Of a DNA stretch of 64,000 bases, positions 36,058 through 45,487 are shown in pieces. Under the pieces are notes generated by a model, which saw only the letters and a list, made by a program, of their open reading frames with translations, made no database searches and was not told where the DNA came from. Each line of letters starts with the position of its first letter. Positions within the stretch are counted from its first letter, which is position 1. Made by a program: the position numbers and the translations under genes. The stretch covers positions 62,001-126,000 of the forward strand of contig UBNV01000007.1 of the NCBI GenBank assembly GCA_900466945.1. Direction: 5' to 3'. The DNA comes from Hyphomicrobiales bacterium (GTDB lineage: Bacteria; Pseudomonadota; Alphaproteobacteria; Rhizobiales; Rhizobiaceae).

Positions 36058-38088
36058 TCACACCCTTCCTGCACCTGCAGGGTTCCCCTCGTTCGCCACC
36101 GTCATCCGCTTCTTGCCGAGACCTGCTGCCCGCTCCGGCGCCAACGATCCGGTCAGTCCGTCGAGAAGCGCACGAATATTTCCCTTCAGCCGGCCCTTCC
36201 GGTCCACATAGGGCTCAGGCGCGAGCAGCCGTCCTGCGTTGCTGGCAACATTCCGAAAGATCTGGCCCGCCACGAGATCAGGTTTCATCGTCCCCTTCTT
36301 CAGCATATACAGAGGATTGGCGACCTGTGAGTAGCCCAAGCGCTCGCCGCTAGTACGGCCACTCTTGACGCCCATATGCACACCCTGGCAGCCGGACCAT
36401 CGAACGAGGCGCCCACCCGTCTTGGCCAGTGCTGCTCCAAAATCCCGATCCTCCAGCCAGCCGTAGAGGACGAGCCGGTCGTCGAAGCGAAGCGGCCCGA
36501 TGGCCTTCATGCGGAAGGCCATGTTGCAGCCATAGGGACTGAAGGGTTCGATCCATCGCCTGGCGCCGACTTCGGCTGCGGCTTCGACCATCTGCGCAGC
36601 CTCTTCGAAGACGATGCCCGGCCCCTTGATACCATCCGCAATGACATGACCGGTGATTCCGACAACGGAACTCTCGTCTTGAAAGACCTGCGCAGCCTCG
36701 GCCAGCCAATCCGGGTGGGCTATGAAATCATCATCGAAGAAGGCGACAATGTCCGTTGTCGGGTCAAGCTGGTTGAGTGCCGCATTCCGCTGGTTCGCCA
36801 GTCCGACGGGTCCCAGCACGATCTTCAAGCCTTCAAGGTGAACAAGGTCCCCGGCATCCTCGGGCGTTACGCAGGAGACGATGACCGAGGATGGAAGAAG
36901 CCGTTGGTTCGACAGGAAATGTCGTACGGTCTTCGAGACGACCTCCGGCCGCCCGAGCGTGGCAAACACAGCCGCAACTCGCGCGCCAGGAGGCGCGCCG
37001 GGGAAAACGCGTCTTGTCGCAGCCATCGGAGATTCAAGCAGTTCCAGATATCCTTCGGCACTATCATGCCAGGAGAATTTCTTGCACTGTTCCCGCCCGC
37101 GCCCGGCAAGATCAATTTGCAACTGCGGAGACATGGCAAGCGTCTCGATGTGCTTGACCCACTGAGCAGGATCGAGTGGGGACGCCATTAGCGCGGCTGC
37201 GCCGCAGACTTCGGGCATGCTTGCGCAATCCGATGAAACGACAGGACAGCCACGCGCCATCGCCTCGACGATAGGCAGCCCGAAGCCCTCCGTCAGGGAC
37301 GGAAACGCAAGACACAGCGCATGGTCGAGCAGATATGCGAGGTCATCGTCAGGTACGCGACCGCACAGGTGGACATTGGCAGGTAGGCGGGCTGCGCTCC
37401 GCTCTTCGATCTCGTCGCCACCGGCTATCACGATGTTGATTCCGGATGCCGCGAGGCTCGGAGCAATCTCGATCAGCAAAGACATATTCTTGTGTTTTGC
37501 GCCGGAGCCTATTGCCAGCACGAAGGGCCTGTCTCCGACCTGGACGGGGAGCTCGGGAGGCAGGCTTGCCCGGTCCGAATTCCATAGGAGTGCGTGTTCA
37601 TGACCGTTCGGCAAGACCACGATCTGGGGAAGCGAGATCGGCAGATAGCGGGCTATCTGCCGCGCCGAAGCATGCGAAACAGTCGCAATCCTGACGGCAC
37701 GTCGGGCAAAAAGGGGTTGCAGGCTCCGGTAGGCGGCGCGAAAACCGCGCGTATAGCTGTCAGGCGAAGAAAGGACATTGGTGTCGTGGATGCAGACAAT
37801 CTGATCGCTCTTAATGACGGGCGCCATGTTGCAAAGATTCAGGAGCCGTTGTCCCCGCGCTGCAATCGGAAGCTCGACTTGCTCCCATCCATAGCCGCCT
37901 AGGACACCCACCTCGACTGCATCCAGTCTTTCATAGGCAGGATGCAGGCCACCTTTCGGAAATAGCAGACTCGCGCCGCGCGTGGCTTCGATCCGATCGA
38001 GTGCGTTGACGATGTTGCGAGCATATCTCTGCACACCGCTGAGATTCTGGATAAGAAAACGACCGTTGACCACGAAGGATTCTCTCAT
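36058..38088 (-). CDS. Bifunctional glycosyltransferase, GT4-GT2 fusion
   Basis: A 676-residue two-domain protein. Residues 5-375 form a GT4 enzyme (FLIQNLSGVQRYARNIV start; FVLAIGSGAKHKNMSLLIEI; FPSLTEGFGLPIVEAMARG). Residues 385-660 form a GT2 enzyme with the metal site FFDDDF and the acceptor block GWLEDRDFG. The second half is a clear paralogue of the free-standing GT2 at 43577: they share GVH-G-K-GR-SG-RLGYSQ-ANP-Y and EPWVDRQGRLKGN/EPYVDRKGRLKGN. ATG 38088 is chosen because the earlier in-frame ATG gives an Arg/Cys-rich leader with no match. One chain could add two consecutive sugars. Confidence 0.87.
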   Translation of the reverse strand: MRESFVVNGRFLIQNLSGVQRYARNIVNALDRIEATRGASLLFPKGGLHPAYERLDAVEVGVLGGYGWEQVELPIAARGQRLLNLCNMAPVIKSDQIVCIHDTNVLSSPDSYTRGFRAAYRSLQPLFARRAVRIATVSHASARQIARYLPISLPQIVVLPNGHEHALLWNSDRASLPPELPVQVGDRPFVLAIGSGAKHKNMSLLIEIAPSLAASGINIVIAGGDEIEERSAARLPANVHLCGRVPDDDLAYLLDHALCLAFPSLTEGFGLPIVEAMARGCPVVSSDCASMPEVCGAAALMASPLDPAQWVKHIETLAMSPQLQIDLAGRGREQCKKFSWHDSAEGYLELLESPMAATRRVFPGAPPGARVAAVFATLGRPEVVSKTVRHFLSNQRLLPSSVIVSCVTPEDAGDLVHLEGLKIVLGPVGLANQRNAALNQLDPTTDIVAFFDDDFIAHPDWLAEAAQVFQDESSVVGITGHVIADGIKGPGIVFEEAAQMVEAAAEVGARRWIEPFSPYGCNMAFRMKAIGPLRFDDRLVLYGWLEDRDFGAALAKTGGRLVRWSGCQGVHMGVKSGRTSGERLGYSQVANPLYMLKKGTMKPDLVAGQIFRNVASNAGRLLAPEPYVDRKGRLKGNIRALLDGLTGSLAPERAAGLGKKRMTVANEGNPAGAGRV

Positions 38089-38407
38089 GTCGCCGACCTG
38101 CCTTCGATGCCTGCAAACGTGTACTGAAACCCGATACTCACGCTGTACTCCTCTATCACCGCAACGGCGTCGGAAGTCTCCAACATTGCCAGGCAGTGTC
38201 ATTTGCCAGCACTCCCACCCTTGGATGGAACCGTTGGCTGATGGGCTTCCGGCAGGACGCGCCGGAGGCTAAAATACCGTTTCTGCAGGCTATCGACCGT
38301 GTCTGCCGCTTCCTAGTCGACACTGCTGGCGATGGCTCATCAGAAAGACGTAAGACCCGACCGACTTATGGACTGCAAATGCGGCTGCCCTCACACCGCC
38401 CTCGAGT
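38089..38407. other. Intergenic gap upstream of the fusion gene
   Basis: A 319-base stretch between two leftward genes (GT fusion start 38088, next gene stop 38408). I see no small ORF with a ribosome site, no terminator-like hairpin and no repeat. It is long enough for a separate promoter for the fusion gene. Confidence 0.35.
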
Positions 38408-39583
38408 TCAATGCAGGGGTGAGTGGCTGACCCCCTCGAACACAGGCGAAAGCGAGGTTGCATAAGGCTTCACATCGACCACCGTGTGACGCTCCGAAAG
38501 TGCCTGATCGATGATCCTTTTCATTCCGGCCTTGAAGTTGGCGACACTGAACTGTGCAGCATGAAGCTGGATGAGTTCGGGATAGAAGCGGTGCTCCATC
38601 GTCTCGAAGAGTTCTATCGAATCGGCCAGCGACTCCACCGTCTGCTCCTTGAACAACAGTCCGGTGTGGCCAGGGACGATAGTGTCGAGTGCACCGCCCC
38701 TCCCAAACGCGATCACGGGCCGTCCGCTGGCCATTGCCTCGACCGGCACGATTCCGAAATCCTCCTCCCCGGGGAAAATAAGGGCGCGGCAGCGGGCAAG
38801 ATAGTCCTTGAGCTCGGCGAACGAAGCCGGCCCAGTGAACCGGATCGTCGGCCCGGCAATGCGCTTGAGTGCTGCAACATCCTGGCTGTCGCCATCGCCC
38901 ACCACCACGAGGTTCCGGTTGAGTTTCGTGAAGGTGCGGACAGCGAGGTCGATGCGCTTGTACGGCACGATCTGGCCGGCGCAGAGATAGAAGTCGTCCA
39001 CGCTTGCCACCGGTGAGAATTCGTCGACCGCGACGGGTGGGTGCAACACCACAGATGATCGGCGGTAATATTTTGCGATGCGACTGGCCACGTGATGCGA
39101 ATTGGCGACGAAGCGATCGACCCTCAGGCTCGAATTCGCATCCCAGGCCCGCATCAGCGGCGCGATTAGCGGCATCATCATCTTTGCAAGGAACCCGGCA
39201 TTGCGCCGGTAGAGATGATAGTGATCCCAGATGTAGCGCATCGGCGAGTGGCAATAGCAGATATGCACGGCCTGTGGCGGAGGGATAATCCCTTTGGCAG
39301 GTCCGGATTCACTCGACAGGATCAGGTCGTATCCAGTGAGGTCGAACCCCTCGAGTGCAAAGGGCATGAGCGGCAGCAGGGACTGATAACGCTTCCTTGC
39401 CCCAGGGATACGCTGCAGGAAGGATGTAGAGATCCTGTGCCGCTTGAGCTTATCCGAGATTTTGTCGTGATCGCAGACCAGCGTGAAGATGTCTGCGTCG
39501 GGATACATGTCGCACAGCGCCTCGACGACCTTTTCGCCGCCTCGCATCGACACCAGCCAGTAATGGACAATCGCTACCCGCAT
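38408..39583 (-). CDS. Glycosyltransferase, GT4 family (WbaZ/mannosyltransferase-like)
   Basis: A 391-residue GT-B enzyme. MRVAIVHYWLVSMRGGEKVVEAL at the start, HICYCHSPMRYIWDHYH near residue 110, and FYLCAGQIVPYKRIDLAV with FPGEEDFGIVPVEAMASGRP in the donor half are typical of the WbaZ-like group, often mannosyl or glucosyl transferases. The E-x7-E motif is intact. The start is near a divergent 322-base region that also serves the ExoF-like gene. Confidence 0.9.
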   Translation of the reverse strand: MRVAIVHYWLVSMRGGEKVVEALCDMYPDADIFTLVCDHDKISDKLKRHRISTSFLQRIPGARKRYQSLLPLMPFALEGFDLTGYDLILSSESGPAKGIIPPPQAVHICYCHSPMRYIWDHYHLYRRNAGFLAKMMMPLIAPLMRAWDANSSLRVDRFVANSHHVASRIAKYYRRSSVVLHPPVAVDEFSPVASVDDFYLCAGQIVPYKRIDLAVRTFTKLNRNLVVVGDGDSQDVAALKRIAGPTIRFTGPASFAELKDYLARCRALIFPGEEDFGIVPVEAMASGRPVIAFGRGGALDTIVPGHTGLLFKEQTVESLADSIELFETMEHRFYPELIQLHAAQFSVANFKAGMKRIIDQALSERHTVVDVKPYATSLSPVFEGVSHSPLH

Positions 39584-39905
39584 GCTTTTTCATTCCCATC
39601 GCTTTAGCATGGCACTTTAGGCGGGCAGGCAGCCGTTCGCGAAGAACGCCCTACGGTCACCCGAGAGAACAATCCCTTCGAGAATGCCGAGAATGCTCGA
39701 CCGAAGGAGGCAGCAACGGGGGGTATGAAGGGTTCAGACCTCATCCATTGGGAGTGGGGGCGTAGGCGCTCCTACCAAAAGTGACTAGGTCCCGACGCGG
39801 GGGAGAGAATTTACTCGCGACGGCATGCCGCGATGATGGGTCTCGGAAGACCTTAGCCCGGGAAGAACCCTGTTGGCGGTGGTACGACAATGATGGGACC
39901 GCTCC
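39584..39905. promoter_or_regulatory. Divergent promoter region of the exopolysaccharide locus
   Basis: The 322-base gap between the leftward GT4 gene and the rightward ExoF-like gene. It is GC-rich and contains a TCGCG...CGCGA inverted repeat (around 39815-39834) with an inner GGCATGCC palindrome, and purine-rich tracts, but I find no consensus sigma-70 pair I would stand behind. Regulation by the LuxR or Crp-type proteins encoded at 53.6-55.4 kb is possible. Confidence 0.4.
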
Positions 39906-41225
39906 ATGCCGAAACCAATCACTTCGATGCGATCACGGCCCGGAAGGCCATTGTCGAAAGTCTTGCGGCTCGCCGTCGCCGGTGTGCTTTGTCTGCCGGC
40001 CGAGGGCACCTTCGCGGCCGAGGTGCCGCTGATGCCGCTGACCCAGCTGCGGGTGACCATTGTGGAGTGGATTGCGTCCACCGGGGAATACAAGGAATGG
40101 ACGCCGCTCAACGGCGAATACATCGTCTCCCCATCGAGCACGATCGCGATCCCTCTGCTTGGGGAGTTCTCCGTGGAGAACGAAACACCAAGCCAGGTGG
40201 CAGGCAAGATCAGCGCGCTTCTCAAGCAGAAGACGGGACTGGCCGAGCCTCCGGCCGCATCGGTCGAAGTTGTTCGATACCCGATGTTCTACGTGTCTGG
40301 CGCCGTCGAGCGCGCCGGTGAACTGGAATATCGCCCGGGCATCACGGTGACGCAGGCCGTCGCTATGGCGGGAGGGCGCGAACGGCAAACGGACGCCAAC
40401 GGCTCGCGTGAACTCGAACAATTGCGATACGCCGGCGAGCTCAACGGCTACGATCTGAAGCTCAACCAACTCATGGCACGGCGCGCACGCCTCGAAGCGG
40501 AACTGGCGGAGCGCACCAAGATCGAGTTCCCACCGGAACTCGTCAATGCCCCGGACGGAAGCGCCGGGAAGGTCTTCGTCCAGAGCGAGACCGATCTCTT
40601 CGTCGCCAGAGCCGAAGCACTGAAGCGCCAACTGACCTCGCTGTCCGAACTTCAGGTTCAGCTTCAGAATGAAATCAACGTGTTGAATGAGAAGACGGCT
40701 GTCCAGGACCGCCAGATAACGATCGCCGAAGATGAACTGGCGAGCATTTCGTCACTCGTCGATTCGGGCACGCTCGCGAAATCGCGAGAGACTGCCCTCG
40801 AGCGCGTCGTGGCGGATCTGAGCAGCGACAAGCTGGACCTCGTGATCGCCGCCATGCGCGCCAAGCAGAAGCTGAGCGAAACGGAACGCGATGCCATAGC
40901 CTTGAAGGGGCAACAGCGCACCGAGGCCGGCCGCGAACTCCAAGAAATTGTCGCCGAGTTCGAGGACACCAAACTGAAGCGCAATACAGTGATCGCGCTT
41001 TTGCAGGCAGCGGGTGCGGCTGTCTCCAGAGACGCAGCCCGCGTCGCAGCCAACACGCAGACACTCGAATACTGGGTCACGCGGGCGGGCGGCGACGGCA
41101 TTCCTCTGAAGCTACCGGAATCGGCCGAACTGGCCCCGGGAGACGTGCTCGACGTCCGCTATGACATTTCGTCCACCGTTGCCAGCGCCTCGCCCCCGGC
41201 AATCGTCGTACAGCCCTCACAATGA
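39906..41225 (+). CDS. Polysaccharide export protein, ExoF-like (outer-membrane/periplasmic, coiled coil)
   Basis: A 439-residue exported protein with a signal peptide (cleavage near AEGTFAAE, about residue 38) and no lipobox Cys. The Poly_export (PF02563) domain covers residues 60-120 (GEYIVSPSSTIAIPLLGEF), a SLBB-like part follows (FYVSGAVERAGELEYRPGIT), and residues 220-360 are a long coiled coil. This layout is that of rhizobial ExoF, the partner of ExoP, rather than a simple Wza lipoprotein. It is the first gene of the exoF-exoP-GT2 unit. Confidence 0.9.
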   Translation: MPKPITSMRSRPGRPLSKVLRLAVAGVLCLPAEGTFAAEVPLMPLTQLRVTIVEWIASTGEYKEWTPLNGEYIVSPSSTIAIPLLGEFSVENETPSQVAGKISALLKQKTGLAEPPAASVEVVRYPMFYVSGAVERAGELEYRPGITVTQAVAMAGGRERQTDANGSRELEQLRYAGELNGYDLKLNQLMARRARLEAELAERTKIEFPPELVNAPDGSAGKVFVQSETDLFVARAEALKRQLTSLSELQVQLQNEINVLNEKTAVQDRQITIAEDELASISSLVDSGTLAKSRETALERVVADLSSDKLDLVIAAMRAKQKLSETERDAIALKGQQRTEAGRELQEIVAEFEDTKLKRNTVIALLQAAGAAVSRDAARVAANTQTLEYWVTRAGGDGIPLKLPESAELAPGDVLDVRYDISSTVASASPPAIVVQPSQ

Positions 41226-41261
41226 TCGCCGGATCCCAAGACCTTGGAAAGGATAGAGCCC

Positions 41262-43580
41262 ATGGCAGTCCACGAGCTTGCAACGATCGATGGTCTTCAG
41301 ACACCCGAGCGGGGGGAAAGCCTGCGGTCGGAGACGGTGTCTTTCCGCGATCTGGTCAACTTCCTGCGCGACAATGCTCGGCTGATCGCGCTATCGACGG
41401 TCATCGGGCTTCTGTGCGGCGTCATCTACATTGCGAAAACGCCTTCGAGCTATGAAGCCTATGCCCGTCTCGTCATCGACCCGGAGCAAAGCCGGATCCT
41501 GTCCCAGGACGCGACCACGGGCACGGTCATCATCGAGGCGGCCGAAATCGCCAGCCAGGTGGAGATCGTCAAGTCGGAAGCGATTGCTGCCGACGTGATC
41601 AACAGGCTCGGTCTCCTCGACGATCCGGAGATCGTCAACAGTTCCTCCTTGTATGGAGCCTTCCGCAAAAATATGGCCCTGGCCGCAGATTTTGTCTTTG
41701 GCGGCAGTGGATCGGATGAGACACCGCAAGCGGACGAAGAGCGCATGCGGCGCACAATGGAGGGTTTTCTGTCCCGCGTCTCGGTGCGCCGCGTCGGCCA
41801 ATCTTACGTTCTCGAAATCGGCTATCGTTCGGGCGATCCCGAAAAAGCGGCGGTGACGGCCAATGCTTTGGCCGAAGCCTATATCCGAAACGGCATGAAC
41901 GATCGCGCCGCCGCCGCAAAACAGGGCGCGCTCTGGCTGGAAGGCCGCCTCATGGAGGTCGGTCGAAAGGCACGAGAGGCGGCGCTCGCCGCAGAGGAAT
42001 ATCGTAACGAGCACGACATCACAGCCATGGCGAACGCCACAACGCTCGACCAGCAGCAGCTTTCCGAGGTCAGCAGCCAGATGTTGGCAGCGAGGGCTGC
42101 AACGGCCGATGCCTCCGCGAAATTGACCACGCTCACCGGCCTGATCCAGTCCAACTCGACCGATGCAAACCTGCCGGAACTCGTGGATAATCAGCAGCTG
42201 ATGAAGTTGCGTGAGGAAATGCGCGTCGCGGAAACTCGCCTCGCCGGGTTGAAGGAGCGCTATACCGCCGGAAATCCGGCCATCACGGCGGCAACGGCCG
42301 ATATTGCCAGGATCCAGTCCAACCTCGTTGACGAACTGCGTCAGGTCGAGGCGCTGTATCGTTCGAACCTCGAAATCGCCAGGAGCAGGGAGGCGCTGGC
42401 CGAACAGCAATTCGCCAGTGCCAACCGCCAAGGGGCGGACAAGAACATCGCACGCGTGGAACTGGCCGAAATCGAAAGCCGCGCAAGCACCTATCGACAG
42501 ATATACGAGAGCATACTTCAGCAGTTTGTCGGCGCGTTCCAGACTCAATCCTTCCCGCTCGGAAAGGCGCGCATCGTCACCGCAGCGACCGAGCCGCTGA
42601 GCCGCATCTGGCCCAAACCCTCTGTGCTCCTGCCGTTTTCAATGGTTTTGGGCATGTCTTTCGGCCTGCTCGCGGCCGTCAGCCGCCATGTTCTGGATCG
42701 GCGTGCAGGGTCGGGAGAACGCCTCCAGCGGGAACTCGGCCTGGCGTCGCTGGGACATGTTCCGATCTACCGACGGGATGGCAGAGCGGGCGAACCGGCA
42801 GCCGGCCTCCCGCCCACCATCCTGCCACTGAGAGCCATCCTAGACACGCCCTATTCCCCCTTCTCCGAAGCATTGCGCGGGGTGAAGAACTCGCTCGATT
42901 CGTTGATGCCGGCTGATGGCTCGATGGTCGTCGGCATAACCTCGGTTGGAAGCGGCGAAGGCAAGACGACAATCGCCACCAATCTCGCACAGCTCTACCA
43001 GAACGAGGAACAATCGGTCCTGTTGGTCGATGCCGACTTTGTTTCGGCACGACTGACAAGGCTTGCCTACAACGCAGCGCCCGACTTCGCGATCAAGCCG
43101 ATCGCCTCCACCATGCTCGGCGAACCGTCGGAAGGCGCCACCGTGTCGCGTCTCCCGCGCACCCCCCGCCACTCGGAACGGGTCGTGATCGATCACGACC
43201 CCGACTACGGCTCGGAGGACACGGCTGTCCCGGTTCCCTTGCTGACCGTCGAACAGACGCGCCGACTGGCGATCGCTCCCTATCGCTATGGGCACCTTTC
43301 AGCCCTGAAGGAAGCCTTGGCCAAGCTGCGGACGCAATACAAGCTGATCATCGTCGACATGTCTGGGTTCGAGGAATCAGCTGATACGCGCGCGATCTGC
43401 TCTCATGTCGATGGTATCATCCTGGTCATTGGCGACAGCAGAAAACTTACCATCGAACGGCTGACCGAGGCACTCAAGTCCTTCGGCCGCTCACGGATTT
43501 CCCTTCTCGGCGTTATCTCGAACCGCAGCAGCGCTGGCACTGCACGACGATCTGCCTTCACCGGGGGCATGCTCGGATGA
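41262..43580 (+). CDS. Polysaccharide co-polymerase/BY-kinase-like, ExoP/GumC-like
   Basis: A 772-residue inner-membrane protein. A Wzz domain with helices near residues 45 and 455 encloses a long periplasmic coiled coil; the C-terminal cytoplasmic ATPase has Walker A VGSGEGKTTIATNL, Walker A' LLVDADF and Walker B LIIVDMSGF. It controls chain length and couples synthesis to export with the ExoF-like protein. The tail lacks the tyrosine cluster typical of autophosphorylating BY kinases, so tyrosine-kinase control is doubtful. ATG 41262 follows GGAAAGGA; TTG 41244 is the alternative. Its stop overlaps the GT2 start (ATGA). Confidence 0.92.
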   Translation: MAVHELATIDGLQTPERGESLRSETVSFRDLVNFLRDNARLIALSTVIGLLCGVIYIAKTPSSYEAYARLVIDPEQSRILSQDATTGTVIIEAAEIASQVEIVKSEAIAADVINRLGLLDDPEIVNSSSLYGAFRKNMALAADFVFGGSGSDETPQADEERMRRTMEGFLSRVSVRRVGQSYVLEIGYRSGDPEKAAVTANALAEAYIRNGMNDRAAAAKQGALWLEGRLMEVGRKAREAALAAEEYRNEHDITAMANATTLDQQQLSEVSSQMLAARAATADASAKLTTLTGLIQSNSTDANLPELVDNQQLMKLREEMRVAETRLAGLKERYTAGNPAITAATADIARIQSNLVDELRQVEALYRSNLEIARSREALAEQQFASANRQGADKNIARVELAEIESRASTYRQIYESILQQFVGAFQTQSFPLGKARIVTAATEPLSRIWPKPSVLLPFSMVLGMSFGLLAAVSRHVLDRRAGSGERLQRELGLASLGHVPIYRRDGRAGEPAAGLPPTILPLRAILDTPYSPFSEALRGVKNSLDSLMPADGSMVVGITSVGSGEGKTTIATNLAQLYQNEEQSVLLVDADFVSARLTRLAYNAAPDFAIKPIASTMLGEPSEGATVSRLPRTPRHSERVVIDHDPDYGSEDTAVPVPLLTVEQTRRLAIAPYRYGHLSALKEALAKLRTQYKLIIVDMSGFEESADTRAICSHVDGIILVIGDSRKLTIERLTEALKSFGRSRISLLGVISNRSSAGTARRSAFTGGMLG

Positions 43581-44524
43581 ATGTGGAATCGATGAAGCCG
43601 AAATCACTCCCACCGCTCCACAACGCAAAGCTCTTTCCCGGATTGACCGTAGTGGTCGGCATACCGAGCTCCGGACGCCGGGACATCATCTCGGCCGTCG
43701 TTCCACATCTGGCGCGTCAGGCGCGAAAACCGGACCAACTTGTCATCTGCGCACCGACATCCGAAGACGCAGACATGTCGGAATTGGCCACCCTGCCCTT
43801 TCCTGTCCAGCTGTTGAAATCCGAGCCCGGTCTCTGCCGGCAACGCAATGCCATCATCGACGCCGTTCCGAATGCTGACATTATCCTCTTCCTCGACGAT
43901 GATTTCTTGCTCGCACCGACATATATCGCCGAGGTGGAGCGGCTGTTCCTTGGAAACCCCGATGTCGACCTCATGACCGGAACGGTGCTTGCCGATGGTG
44001 CGACAGGCCCGGGGTTTTCTGTCGATGAGGGGCTGGCGCTCCTGCGCGATGCACCACCTCCAGCGCAAGACTTGTCCCTACGCGACACATACAGCGGCTA
44101 TGGATGCAACCTGGCCGTCCGCATGTCGACAGTCCATATCTGCAAGCTGCGCTTTGACGAAGAACTGCCATTCTATGGCTGGCTGGAGGACGTCGATTTC
44201 AGCCGCGCTGCCGCCCGCTTCGGCCGTGTCGTTTCATCCCCAAACCTGCTTGGCGTGCATCTGGGAACCAAGACCGGACGAATGTCCGGCCTTCGCCTCG
44301 GCTACTCCCAGATCGCCAATCCCATCTATCTGGTCGGAAAGCGTACAATGTACTGGAGGCACGCACTGCCTCAGATTATCCGGAATCTGGCTTCCAACAT
44401 GACCAGGGCCTGGCGCCCGGAACCCTGGGTCGATCGCCAGGGACGCCTGAAGGGAAACCTTCTTGCGATCGGCGATGCCCTCAGGGGACGCCTCTCACCG
44501 CAGAATATTCGTCGCATGGACTGA
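43577..44524 (+). CDS. Glycosyltransferase, GT2 family
   Basis: A 315-residue GT-A fold enzyme. The nucleotide-sugar site begins VVGIPSSGRRDIISAV, the metal-binding DxD is LFLDDDF near residue 103, and the acceptor/catalytic block is YGWLEDVDFSRA near residue 205. It is a paralogue of the C-terminal half of the GT4-GT2 fusion at 36058. It is translationally coupled to the ExoP-like gene, so it probably acts in the same polymer pathway. The sugar added is unknown. Confidence 0.9.
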   Translation: MNVESMKPKSLPPLHNAKLFPGLTVVVGIPSSGRRDIISAVVPHLARQARKPDQLVICAPTSEDADMSELATLPFPVQLLKSEPGLCRQRNAIIDAVPNADIILFLDDDFLLAPTYIAEVERLFLGNPDVDLMTGTVLADGATGPGFSVDEGLALLRDAPPPAQDLSLRDTYSGYGCNLAVRMSTVHICKLRFDEELPFYGWLEDVDFSRAAARFGRVVSSPNLLGVHLGTKTGRMSGLRLGYSQIANPIYLVGKRTMYWRHALPQIIRNLASNMTRAWRPEPWVDRQGRLKGNLLAIGDALRGRLSPQNIRRMD

Positions 44525-44617
44525 AGAGGGTCGGCGTCTCACGACCGCCTGCAGCAAGTGAGGCAGCTGCGGTCATCGGCTTTCGCGGATTATAGAAGCT
44601 CGCCGGGGCGCCGCCAG

Positions 44618-45487
44618 TCAGCGCCTGGGCCTATTCAGCCTGAAATAGAATCCGGCGCTTTCACTCGGACCGAGTTCCGGATGCGTGTCGATAACATGCG
44701 ACAGCTCTGGTATCGACCAGCGATCTGCCTGCTCGTAGCCAAGCCTCTCGAGATCCTGCACGAAGCTCGCTTCGTCGCGCATCTGATAGGGCACGTAGGC
44801 ATTTCCGATGCGCTCGAGCGTGACGACAGGTTTACCGTCCCGACGGAACGACACCTTGTTCAGAATGAGATGGGGAGGCAGCCGGGGAAGCGCTGAGAGA
44901 AGGTTGGACAGGGGACGATCGAGATATTGCATCAGACCGGATCCGAGAAATACCGGAAGCACCGGGGCCACCGAAAGATCATCGATGAAGCGCAATTGGG
45001 TTATCCCCTCCTCGGCTGCTCGTCGACGACCCGCTTCGGCGATTTCCGGCAGGTCATAGATGACCCAAGGGAAAGTGTCGGAGAGATCGAGGAGCCCGCG
45101 GAAAGCGCGAAACTTGGTCCCCATGTGACCACCGGCATCCAGAAGCCCCTCCGTCTCTCCCCTCAGCCGTGCCAGCCAGAAAAGCACGGGATAGTCCCAA
45201 GGCGCGACCTTGCACATGGCATCGAAGGAGACCGGTGCAATTTCCTGATGATTGTAGCCAGCTAACCTTCCCGCTTTTTGGGCAGCGATGATTGCGTCAT
45301 CGAAGGACGAGTAGACCCCCGTGAATCGTCGGGGCAGCGGAGACAGATAGCGTAGCCTGCCGCCCAGTGCCCTGGCCGGACCCAAGGCCAGACCAAGCCC
45401 GGTCTCGAAACCACGGAGCGCCCTGCGGGTCATCCTTTTCAAAAGGGCCACCCTGCGCGCTGTCGGGTCATACTCTGTTTGCAACAT
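44618..45487 (-). CDS. TIGR04325-family putative methyltransferase
   Basis: A 289-residue protein. FTGVYSSFDDAIIAAQKAG near residue 60 and ETEGLLDAGGHMGTKFRAF, a Rossmann SAM-binding turn, are diagnostic of the TIGR04325 group found in O-antigen and capsule loci, thought to methylate sugars. ATG 45487 is used because GGGGAG lies about 12 bases upstream, and it overlaps the flippase gene by 20 bases; longer starts run deeper into that gene. Co-transcribed with the flippase. Confidence 0.8.
   Translation of the reverse strand: MLQTEYDPTARRVALLKRMTRRALRGFETGLGLALGPARALGGRLRYLSPLPRRFTGVYSSFDDAIIAAQKAGRLAGYNHQEIAPVSFDAMCKVAPWDYPVLFWLARLRGETEGLLDAGGHMGTKFRAFRGLLDLSDTFPWVIYDLPEIAEAGRRRAAEEGITQLRFIDDLSVAPVLPVFLGSGLMQYLDRPLSNLLSALPRLPPHLILNKVSFRRDGKPVVTLERIGNAYVPYQMRDEASFVQDLERLGYEQADRWSIPELSHVIDTHPELGPSESAGFYFRLNRPRR

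Noticed and set aside
44543-44574. A terminator between the GT2 gene and the methyltransferase gene
   Set aside because: GACCGC/GCGGTC arms with inner pairing can form a hairpin but no T-run follows on either strand.
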